Source: Pegea sp. RAD2-039 (lineage: Eukaryota > Chordata > Thaliacea > Salpida > Salpidae). From it: a DNA stretch of 64,000 nt. The stretch is taken from positions 310,001 to 374,000 of the forward strand of contig JAQGEQ010000339.1 in the NCBI GenBank assembly GCA_034620365.1, in the 5' to 3' direction. Below, in pieces: positions 53,501 to 64,000 of the stretch. How positions within the stretch are numbered: the stretch's first letter is position 1; each line of letters begins with the position of its first letter. Below the pieces are notes generated by a model, which saw nothing but the letters and a program-made list of their open reading frames with translations, was not told the DNA's origin and did not search any database. A program made the position numbers and the translations under genes.

Positions 53501-56500
53501 ATAGGCAGTAACTCGTAAAACTACTACTTTACGTTATGAGACATACAATAATCTACAGGACAGACAATATTCTGGCTTTTAAAACAAACATTTCAAGCTT
53601 TAGTAGATTCAAACACTCTAAAACTATTATTCAGTTAAAACAAGATTGAAAATTAGTCTCAGCACATCATGAACTTGTCATTGAAAACTGTAAACAAAAA
53701 AAGCACTGACTAGTACTGTTTGGTATGAATGGATTTTCAATAACTTTTGATCTTCTAACACATAATTGAAATAAGAACAAAGTGTTTATACAGTGTTTGA
53801 AATGTCAATTTTTACTTGAGTTGCTACTAGGACTCAAGGGCTTATCATAATGTTTGAAGAGCTATTTTTGCCATTATAACTACCAACCTTATTAGACATG
53901 ACTTATAAAGTGTCATTATTGATTCTAAATTTCAAACAAACAGTTCAACAAACTTACAAATTGATTCTTGTACTAAACTAACAACTATTTTGTCAATTTT
54001 CAAACTTTTTCGTATTTCAGGAACATGGAAAACCCAATTGTAATTACTTCGAAGTTTTATTTTTGACTGAAGACAATATTACAGTGGACAATTTGAAGTC
54101 TTACATTGAAGGAAGACTTAGAACTAAGGTGAGATGATCAAATCAAGCTTTAAATATGTTGATTTTAAAGATGAGCTAGTAATATTTACAATTAATTGGT
54201 TATAGTTTAATTAATCAGGTAAAGTTATTAAATTATTTCAATTTTTTTAATTGCATTGAAATGTTGCTACCTGTTTAAATAATGGTTGACTTTTACCTCT
54301 TCTAGTAGAGTTAGCTGCTACAAATTACTATTTGATGAGTACAGTGCAAACATTTTATATCTTATAGCTAAATCTCATAGTTGATATAATGGTTTGAAAC
54401 TAATTAATTTTAGAAACAAATATTTTATAAAGAAAAAATTCACATAAAATAAGCAAGCTATAAAACCAAACTGAGTCTAATAAAGCTTAACTAAACTCAT
54501 AAAATAATTTAATAAATAATCAAATTAAATTCATCTAATACCACAACAAAAAGCTGGATAATGTAATTTCCTTTTATTCCTAAAATCCTAAATATAATCG
54601 AAATAAAAACCGAATTGCTGCTTGATGTAAAACATTGATTTTAACACTTCTATTTGATGTTACTTTTATTTGTTTATTGCCAATTCAATAACCACGTGAA
54701 GTAAATAGCAGTTTGAAGGATTTTGTGCTTTGGATTGTAGGTTGAACTGTTGAAGTTGATGAATAAAACTAATTCCAAATTCACTTTGATAACAAACCCT
54801 AAGGCAAATCATAAAACCCAAAAAATTTATTCCAACATTTTTTATGGTTTCATAAATAAAATATTTAGTGAATAAATTAGTCGAAATTTTGAGGCAATTA
54901 TATTTTTCTGAAAATTCTAAGTAATCTGTGCTTAAATCCATATAAAGCTAAGATTATGACGAATTCCAACCTTTATTGAGATCTTTTATTAAAGATGATC
55001 TGTTGTGAAGTCTTTCAACTTCCAATAATTAAAATTATTTACTATTTCAGTGTGACATCATAAAAAGTATGGAAGAACTAGAAGAATATGTTTCGAAAGT
55101 TGAACTACCGATACAATTTGGTGGATGTCGCAAGTTTTCACAAGCTGAATGGATTCAAGGAAGATTTGTAAGTTTACTTGTGTTTGATTTATCAAAGGTT
55201 CTTGAGACAGAACAATTTTTTTTTGACTTTTATTTAATTTTTGAAAGAAAACAGCGCTAGGAAAACTAGAAAAAGTTTGAATCTCTTTTCTGAAATTTTT
55301 AAAAATTAGGTCACCATTTGTACGGAAGAAAGCCTCTGAATTGATTGAAGATATCTTTGGTTTTGTTTTGATGATTAGTTTATTAATATTCAAACTCTTT
55401 AAAAATTGTTTCATTTATGTTTTATATCTGTAAATTAAAATATGTTAGATAAAGTAAAAAGTTTGAAAAAGTTGATGCTGCTTTAAAGAGAGATGCTTAC
55501 ATCTAAAGGTTATTTGATGAGTCATTCAAAGTTTATTTCTCAAAACTGCTTATATAAAACTCATCTAAGCTCTCAATAAACCAAATTTGAATAAATAGAA
55601 GCTAATTTAAATTGCCAAAAACCAAACTTAAAATAATGAGATTGTTAAAAATTGAAAGTATAAAATGTTATCATATTCTAAGAAAGTGATGAAAAATAAA
55701 ACTTTGTTAAAAAATGTAGATGTCTTATGAGTTCATATTGATCTAAATAAGAGTTTTTATAAACTCATATTCTCTTGGTTATAAAATAAATTTGCTTTAA
55801 ACCCATAATAGATTTGTTCTAGAAATAGTAAAGGAATAAACGTAGCCTTAAGGCAAGTACACATCACAAAATGATAAATTTTAGCTTCTTCGTATTAGAT
55901 AGCAATTTAAAGTATCATAAATCTTTTAATAATGACGAAAGAGATATCTCTCTTGAGAATATCAAATTGTGACTAAAAATAATTGTTTGAAATTTGCATC
56001 TTTGTTAAAGCTCTTGAATCACATTTAGGGAAACAGATTCTTTCTTTCTTTTTAACATTTTTTATTTATTTTTTATCCTGTAGTGCATGACTCATTTTCA
56101 CGCTACTGATGATGTCATAAGACTTCTAGATTTTTCACTGGTCCTTATATTAGCTACAATTATTGAAGTTGATTGTTTGGTTTTCACATCTTATGATCAT
56201 AGTAGTAAAACTTGCAGATGATGCATCAGAAACTGCTAGTAACCTGGCAACTTATGATTTTTAGATATATTTTCTAATTGATATTGTCTGTGTAAACAGT
56301 TTGCTAGATTTTTTAAACGTAATTTTTTGTTATAATTTTCATCGCTTGAATCCTTAAAAGTTGCATTTTTTCAAACAACTTTTCAAATTATCTTCTTATA
56401 TTTAATTAATTATAAGAATTCAGTTTCTTATTTTGATTCCTATGAATTTTTTATAGCATAAGATCTTGCTGTGACTGTCAATATAGGTTTTAGAAACTGA

Positions 56501-59500
56501 ATCTATTTACTAAGGTTTTTTTTCACGATTTTTTACTTTTATTTCATATTGACAAAAAAGAGCCACTATTTGATTCATTTTCTAAAACTCAAAAACCTAT
56601 TTATTCAACTTCTTATTTCTAAATGAAGCTTTCGAAATTGCTTCTGTAATCGCATTTAACAGATATTTCAAAACTTTTATCACCTTGTCTTTGAAGCTTA
56701 ATAATTTTGAAATCGCGATTTAGAAACAGCGAATGACGTCATAATAGAATTACTTAGATCTAAATCTAGTTCAATTGCGACTTGTAATCAAGTTATTTAG
56801 GACATGAAAGATACAGAAGTTCTTTTATCACAATCTTTATTGATGCAATCATCAATTTTAGAGTAAAAATTAAATACTTCTTATTAAGGTCTCATTATCT
56901 TATGTCTTCATTCGGATTAACTCAACCTTTTCATTTTAGGTCGTTGATTCATATGTGGTTTTTTGTGAAGATATTTGTCAAAAATTTCAGCAAAAAACTG
57001 CTTCTATATCCTCACAAAGTGCGCCAACTAGCGTTCGTGATACAAAGCGATTACTAACTCAGCTCCGGGCCGAATTTCAAAAAATGAATGATGACATCGA
57101 GTTAAGAAATATTCGAAGTCGTAGACAACGTGTCCTTGAACAATTGGCCCTCTGTGACAGCTATGACAACGAGTAAGTACAATTATAGCAATTACAACGA
57201 ATAAGTCATCAGCGATAATTAATTCTTCTATCAATTAATTTTGTTAATTGGATGCTAGACAGGATTTGAAAGTTGACTTTTAAAAAGAAAACTTTTTAAA
57301 ACTAATTTTTTTTTTAAGTTATAATTTCTTAAACGTTTAGTCATTAAAGAGATGTTATAAAACTAAATATTTGATGATTTTCAACAAAAAAAAAACTAGA
57401 TAGATAAGATTAAAATATGGTAATAAAAAGTCATTGGGGTCGATTTAATTAAAAATTTATTCTCTAACAACTAAAACTTTACAACAAAAACACTGTTGAT
57501 GAAAAAAACTTGAATGATGAGGAAGAAGTTACTATGATCAGTCAACAAATACACTCCACTAATAAAATGAGCTTTCAAAGCAAATATAAAAATAAGCTGT
57601 AAGCTTTTGAAAAAGGCAAAAACCGTTTAAAAGTTACTTTTATGTGGAATAAAAGACAACTTTTAGTTTATCCTGTTTTTAAATTAGTTGAAAAAAATCA
57701 CTAAAATTTATTTGACATCTACAATAGGGTAATTTTTTAAACTGATCTGTAAAAGCAATTCCTTTAAAGTTTCATTTGTATGCATTGATCATTCGTTTTT
57801 ATATCAACTTTTATCTTTGTAGAGTATTGTACTTACTAAGCTAAATTACGTGATCAGAAACACTACTTTTACTACGCAATTTGATGGGCTGCAAAACAAA
57901 TTCAAACAAAACTTAGGAAAGTTGCTTTATCAGCTATCTACTAGTTAAAAATAATTAAATTTTGTTTAAGAACAACAAAAGTGATGTTAACAATTGTTTA
58001 GTTTACAATTGCTAAAATTTCAGCTTTAAATTTATTTTCAAATTAAAATAAGAAATCCGAAAAAATCATTATTATTGTGTGTGGTCTTTTTGCGGGTAAT
58101 ACAAAATTTGGTTAGTAAACCAACAACCCTAATTCAAACCCCATATAGGACAGACAATTTTGATAAAGTTTAGCTAGGTTGATTTAGCACCTCGGCTAAG
58201 AATACAAAGACAAGAAAAATCGTTTTACAAATAACTCTTGTATTTTGTGATTGAGCTTAAAGAGGAATCATTTGTTAAACGTAGCAAAGCACAAACCATT
58301 AAGCGTGTGTGTTTGTTCATAAAGCTGTTAGAAAATGAGAATTTTAAAAATGTACATCATTTTAATTTGAAACTATTTTGTCAAAGTCCTATTTACATTA
58401 CTTGTTCAAACCACTAAATATGTATATAATAATTATTGGCGTGTTTCATTAAACACTTACTTATCATCAAGATCTCATCAATAACATATGTTTCAACCAC
58501 TAATTAATTTTTTGTTATTAAGTACTTTTATAAATAATTTGTTTATTATTAAAACTTATATTTAAATTTGATTAATTGATATGGGAGAGATTACCTTTAA
58601 TTTAGTTCAGAACTTATTTTAAACATAATCTTTATTTGTATTCTAGTACACAGCAAATATATTTTATGACATAATTAAGAAAAATTTTAATTTGATTAAT
58701 AAGAGGTATAGAAAAAAAATTTTTAAAAAATGTTTGGTAACATAAGGCTGAAAGAAGAAATTAAAATTTTAATTGATAAAATAATAACTTGAATGTTTGT
58801 TAAATATCACATTAATATTATATATTAAACTCACAAAAAATGAAAAGTTTTTTTGCTGTTTACACGTTTATCTGAACTTCATTAAGTTAAAAAAGTTTAC
58901 TAAAAATATTTTTTTAATTATTATAACTTACATTAACCTAAAAAAAATTATTTTAAACAATTTAAGTTAATGAAAAACAAGTGAACTTTTTCAATAACAG
59001 CTAAGCAAAATACTTAATAAAAAGATCAAAAAATAAAAATCTTGAAGTAATTTTGTGTTTTGTACAAAAGTAGCTGCGATATTTTTCGGTTTTATTTTTA
59101 AACTGATTCATCAGTTGTTTATAATCGAACAAAACATGTAAGTAGTATTATAGTTTGATTTTATAAAACATTTTTACCGGCCAATATGTTATGTACTTAC
59201 AGCAGCTAAAACGGTATAATTAAATTCTTCAAAACAACAAATTATAGTTTAAATCCAGATTAGTTTGATTAATTAACAATTATAAAGTTGGATTATAACA
59301 GAGATTTGTAAAAGCAATTAAACCAAATTAAATTGGATATTAACCACTGTTTAATGTTCAAGTTTAATCTCAGAATAGAACTTATTTTGTTATAAAGATA
59401 AATAAGCAAAATATGTTTTCGGCGACTCCTTAAATTAATGATTTAATAATTTCAATGTCTAACAAAACAATTTGTTTGTAGGATCAACGCAAATTATGTT

Positions 59501-61259
59501 CAATCGAAATTTGATAAAGCTGGCCAAGCTGTTGCCACTTTCACCAAAACTACTAACGAACGACTTATTGCACTTGAGCGACATCTACTGGTCATAAAGT
59601 TTGAACAATCTTGCGATTATGTAAATATAACTGTTTTTTTATATATTATTTGATCATAAATTATTAATTTTTACTGTACGATCTGCCTTTATTTGAACAA
59701 TTATATTTTGTAAACTTATTAAAGATTTTTACATATTTTAAGTCGCAAATCAAACTGTAGTTACAAATTTTTTGATAAGATTTGGTTTTACTGAATAAAA
59801 CTAAAGTTTTTCTATAATAGACAAAACCTAATATTCAATGTACAAGTGTTGAAGGTATCTGCTATAAAAGTGATGTGGTTAAAACTTCAAATGATATAGT
59901 TAAAGCCTTACTGCTGTGAGACTAAATTATTTGTTTACTTTTTTATGAACGATGTTTAAACTTGTCAATATACTTAATCATAAGTAAAGTTCAGTTTAAA
60001 CATTTTACTAAATTAAAAGAATGACTCATTTAAAATCAGTCAAGTAATTTGAAAACTTGTTGTCACTAACTAGTTACTTCCGAATTTGAATTAAAGTGAA
60101 AAGTTTACATATGGCTGTTGATAACCACAAACCGGCAATATAATGACAAACGTTTTAAGTCACAAATCAAAAAAAGGACCACATAATTGCTCAATTATTT
60201 AGTAATCAAAAATTTTGAAATAGAGAAAATAGTTATACCCAAAAAAAATACCCTGCAATATTAATAAGTTTCTTTGTGATTGTAGACAATGTAATCTTTT
60301 AGATCTTTAATGTTTAAATTGAAGATAATTTGTAGTAAATGTGGAAATTATGACAAATAGAACTAAATAATATATAGATTTAAATGATTTTCTTAAATAA
60401 GTTTGGTATGATCAATGTAGCATGGTCTATATATCATATTTACACATTTTCTCATTACTACTCTTTTTTAATTACTTTTTAATATAGGTTTGAACAACCA
60501 ACTTTTAATCAAAGGTTAATAAAAAAGTAACCAAAAATATTTATAATATAACTAGTGACACTTTTGAAATAGATTGTTCGATTTTCTTAGATTCAAAGTT
60601 AGTTTATTATTTTAAATGATTTTTATTGAAATAGATAAATATTAAACTGGCTGATGGTTTGATTCAAATTACTATTATCATTAATTATTTGCTGATTACA
60701 ATTTAAACAGTTTTATCTAATATCTTCATTAGTTTTATTTGTATTTTTATTTAAATAAAATAAAACCTTTGAATAATAACTTAAAATTAAGTATAATGAT
60801 GAATTCATAGTTTTATAATTTGTTAGCATTCGTAATAATTAGTTTAACAAATGAATTTTATAATATTTATTAATTTTAACTTATTCTACAAAACTGGTAG
60901 ATGAAATTAGATACATATTTCTGGCTTTATATTTTTATGAGTGCATTTCAAAATATTTGTTTTCAAGTATATGGCTATAAATTAAGAACTAAGCTACAAA
61001 GTTTTAAACATCGGAAAAGTAAACAAATATTTGCAGCTTAATAAATATGAACATTTTGTAGTTAAATGACTCGTTTAACTGACAAAAAATTACATTTAAT
61101 CATAAGTAATGAAATTAACTAACTTCTACTTTTTAGATCAGTCGTTGGTATAGTGACAATTTTCCAATAATTGAAGAAAAATTTTCAAAGCCTGCTGACT
61201 CCTTGGATGTTTTAAGGACACAAACAAAAGATTTTGATTTGTACTATATTCAAGTAACT
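41521..61259 (+). CDS. CRAL-TRIO (Sec14) plus spectrin-repeat protein, probably a Rho-GEF of PLEKHG4/MCF2/SESTD1 type; 3' part beyond the window
   Basis: Exons 41521-42097, 43660-43815, 46606-46717, 48118-48217, 54021-54128, 55051-55167, 56940-57172, 59482-59620, 61137-61259; all phases match; 555 codons so far. Residues 1-225 are disordered, acidic (an Asp/Glu run near 97-103) and Ser/Arg-rich. Residues ~232-385 form a CRAL-TRIO domain: KEISIDLLQSGIATTPGSRD and KGRRILMIRV, LAQYLLYL, SYLVLIDARSSG, then LPIQFGGCRKFSQAEWIQGR, which is the lipid-pocket closing motif (usually LxxEFGGxLxYxHxxWIxxR). Residues ~395-555 are helical, like spectrin repeats (LLTQLRAEFQKMNDDIELRN, ERLIALERHLLVIKFEQSCD). 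The SRD-KGR-ILxIxV and LLLYL pattern resembles puratrophin-1/quattro most. A DH-PH module would be expected downstream but is not in this window. Exon 9 ends with a GTGAGT donor at 61260. Introns reach 5.8 kb, far above the other genes here. Confidence 0.82.
47490..47550 (+). other. Possible alternative terminal exon of the CRAL-TRIO gene
   Basis: After a good acceptor (CTGTTACAG) this stretch joins exon 3 in the correct phase (2) and reads SAPLLKNDVLCLQPLESIV-stop. Use of it would truncate the protein inside the CRAL-TRIO domain at about 300 aa. Nothing but the splice-phase fit supports it. Confidence 0.2.
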
Positions 61260-64000
61260 GTGAGTAAAAAAAAAGTTTGAAAATATTTTATAGAATCAAT
61301 TCAGTGTTAAGAACAGTTTTAATCAAATTTAAGAATTTAGTAACAGAACTAGTTGATTTTGTGACTACAGATCTGTTATTCAAAATTTCACTGCTTTTCA
61401 AGTTACTTTTCTTTGTTTGATTATGATCTAAGTTTGCTGCTCACAAATAAGAGTTTCTTTTATATAAAAATCAGATTTTGTTGGAATTTTTACAGATTGT
61501 GACCTAATATCGAGCTTATAAAATTATCTTGTACACATACTATCTATAAACAAACTTTTATCAGTACACCTGCTTAATAAGAGCTTTTATTGGCATTAGG
61601 TTTAAAGAAAGACTAGAAAAAAAGCCTTGACTCAGGAAAATACTTGCCAAACAAAACTAGATTGAAGTAAACTTATCTTACAAACAAATCTTCTGCTTTG
61701 TTATCAAAGATACTTAAGAGCCACCTGCTTCTAGCACAGAAAAGCAAATTGATTTTTATTATGAATGTGATCACTTCTCAAGAACATATTTTATTTTACA
61801 AAAGAGTATAGTTTTTAAGGACCTTAAGAATCGATTACGACGAGGAAAAGTTCATATAAACAACCCAGGTAGAAGGGCTCTCTGAGTCTGGTGACAACAC
61901 TTCCAGGAGACGAAAAACTCCGAGCTTAAAGCCGGTGTTGGAACCTTATAGTCACTGTACTCAGTGTTGTTCTGGCAGCTACTGCGACGCCACCCGGGCG
62001 TAGCTGCATCAGTCCATCTGTTCCGCTGTATAACCTGACTGGTGTAAAGAGTGGAATCCTGCTGCATAGGTGACAGCTGAATCTCCATAACTTCTACCCT
62101 GACATATATACCCGCGGCCAAAGTGGGCCACAAAACAAAGAATCGTTTACATTTCACTTTCATGTTTGTTACCGTCAGGTGTCAGTAAAGAGCTCACTAA
62201 GTTTTTAGATGTAAAAGTTAATAATTAAAAAGATGAAATTTTTTGCAATTTAGTATTTAGTATTGGATGAAATATTGTTTCTAATTATTATCTTTAAATT
62301 ATTATTTATAAATTATATATTTTGTATAATGTAAAAATTTTAGTAAATGAAGCTAAAGCGTTTTTGTTCATTTTTTCAAGTAACAAAAAATTGATTAAAC
62401 ACTTATTTAAAAACATAAAATAAATAATAAAAAATTGAATTTGAGGAGAAACCTTAGATATCTTAATCATTTAAAGAAACTACTGTTGGTCTACTTTTGA
62501 AAATAAAACTTTGAAAAACTAACAGTTTGTTTTCAAAAAATTATCGAATATTGAATGAACATTTTGGACTTTTTCTAAAGTTCTCATTTATTTCATCAGC
62601 ATTACTATTCTATAAAAACTAAATTATCCAAACATTTAACTTATTGATTACTTTAAATTTTTGTCTAGAATCAATATTTATTTCACATTAACGTTTTCAA
62701 TAAATCTTTGTCAGATTCTTTAAAATTTATAATTTATCAATTTTTTTAAATATTTAATCTAATATACAATTTACATTTTATAGATTATAAGTTTATATTA
62801 AAAATATTTGTAAAATAATTCTAAATATAGATAATGTTAGAAAATTATGAATTTTGAACACAGAATATTTGAAAGTAAAAAAAAATTAACAATAACTTTG
62901 TGAGTTGAACTAATTTTGGAAAGCAACTAATGATTTGGTGTTAATTGAAATATTTACAAAAGTAAGAAAAAAAATCATTAGAATATATTTAGAGATCTAA
63001 ATAATCAAATTTAGATATAATTTGATTTAATTCAATTGTACAAAATATATTTTAATACAATTTTACTTTTCATTGTTTTAAATATGACTTCAACAGCTAG
63101 ATATAAATTTGTTTGAATTAATTGAATATTTATCAACTTTTATATTTATCAATCAGCAAACGATAAATAAAATTTGCCACTGATAGATAAGAAAATGATA
63201 ATTAAGATTATTTTTGAGCAACAAATTAATGAGGAAAACTAATTTTGATAAACCAATCAACATATTTGTCAATTTTTTCAAACGCTTTAACTAAACTATA
63301 AACAAATATACGTCTTATAATTCATATTTTGTACATGCAGATATAAATTATTTTGAATAAGATCTGAATATATATCAAATGAAAATCAAATATCTTGTTA
63401 CCTAAAATTGATCTTTTTTATATTTAATTTTAAGTATTTTAAAGTAACTTGTAATAAAAAACTTTGAATCAACTATAACAATTTGTTTAAAATATAATTT
63501 GCTTATCACATGCAGTATGATTGAAAATATTGATTAAACTAGAAACTTTAAGTTGTATATTTGCTTAAATTTATTCTGGAATGTAAAGAATGTTTGTACA
63601 AGAATTAACTTCTTTCTTGTTTACTTACTTGTCGAAGTTTTATATTCCTGTTTTTTTTAAATCCACAAAAATTTCATTAAAATACCAAAAACTTTTATAT
63701 AATGCTTTTTCAGCATAATTTCTTACAAGAAAAGTCTGATAATTTTTAGAATTTACAAAAAAAAAATTTGTAAAGTCAGATAGTTTATTTTCAAATTTAA
63801 ACAATTTAAAAATTTATCAAAATAAATTTAAAGTTATTCTGAAAAATGTTTAATATAAATTTTTTATTTAAATAAAGTAATAGATTGTTAAAACAGAAAT
63901 TATTTCATTTAGAACATTTGATCTATTGGTATTAGAAAACAATTTGTAAATTATATTTGATTTTATTAATTTTTATTTAGTTAATATTTTACTAACTCAA
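61260..64000. other. Start of a long intron, with one GC-rich insert
   Basis: After the exon 9 donor no further exon of the CRAL-TRIO/spectrin gene was recognised up to the window edge. Apart from the GC-rich block at about 61850-62175 the sequence is A+T-rich and uninformative. Confidence 0.5.
61850..62175. mobile_element. GC-rich island, probable transposon insertion
   Basis: About 320 bp of balanced base composition with many CpG (CGACGCCACCCGGGCG near 61985, CCGCGGCC near 62113) inside very A+T-rich intron. The minus strand is open for 103 codons (62163-61852) from an ATG, with no recognisable domain. A minus-strand GGTTCCAACACCGGC (about 61932-61946) slightly resembles a pol III B box, so a tRNA-derived SINE is possible. 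The family and ends are unknown. Confidence 0.5.

Noticed and set aside
54666-55414. Minus-strand open frames of 91 and 118 codons
   Set aside because: They are intronic or antisense to exon 6 of the CRAL-TRIO gene, with no recognisable motif.

Overview
The window is eukaryotic nuclear DNA from an invertebrate animal. It is strongly A+T-rich and has GT-AG split genes, long intergenic spaces and decayed LINE retrotransposons. The gene families (SELENOO, FAM76, SLC28, SAYSD1, HYPK, GPAA1, cathepsin L, and a CRAL-TRIO/spectrin protein) are those of a bilaterian or other metazoan. I cannot name the phylum from sequence alone; a flatworm-like or other spiralian genome would fit but is not shown. 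Every gene model was built by hand from conserved protein motifs plus splice-phase agreement. Most real exons are too short to stand out as open frames.

Layout, left to right. 1041-5080(+): selenoprotein O, with an in-frame TGA (Sec) three codons before the stop and a SECIS element in the 3' UTR. 6164-8509(-): a FAM76 nuclear zinc-binding protein, tail-to-tail with SELENOO. 10592-12007(+): a small coiled-coil protein that may be augmin subunit HAUS2-like. 12400-14700: LINE debris of two families. 16256-20604(+): a complete concentrative nucleoside transporter (SLC28/CNT), 15 exons. 20605-26468: no gene; decayed repeats and a 79-bp tandem duplication. 26469-26909(+): SAYSD1, single exon. 27879-28321(+): HYPK, two exons. 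28806-31881(+): GPAA1, whose first exon is unresolved. 32038-32310(-): a second copy of a LINE 3' end. 33528-35398(+): cathepsin L-like protease, 8 exons. 41521-61259 and beyond(+): the 5' part of a very long gene encoding an acidic N-terminus, a CRAL-TRIO (Sec14) domain and spectrin-like coiled coil, probably a Rho-GEF of the PLEKHG4/MCF2/SESTD1 group. It runs off the right edge.

The genes do not form one pathway. SAYSD1, HYPK and GPAA1 form a compact same-strand cluster whose products act on nascent or ER-bound proteins. SAYSD1 is linked to stalled ER translocation, HYPK to NatA and the ribosome, and GPAA1 to attachment of GPI anchors.

The most notable observation is the intact selenoprotein machinery signal in SELENOO: a UGA codon in an ISUSS context plus a Form-2 SECIS. 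Homology and phase in the same gene also reveal two compensating one-base homopolymer discrepancies, and an intronic 40-bp minisatellite that is open in all three forward frames.
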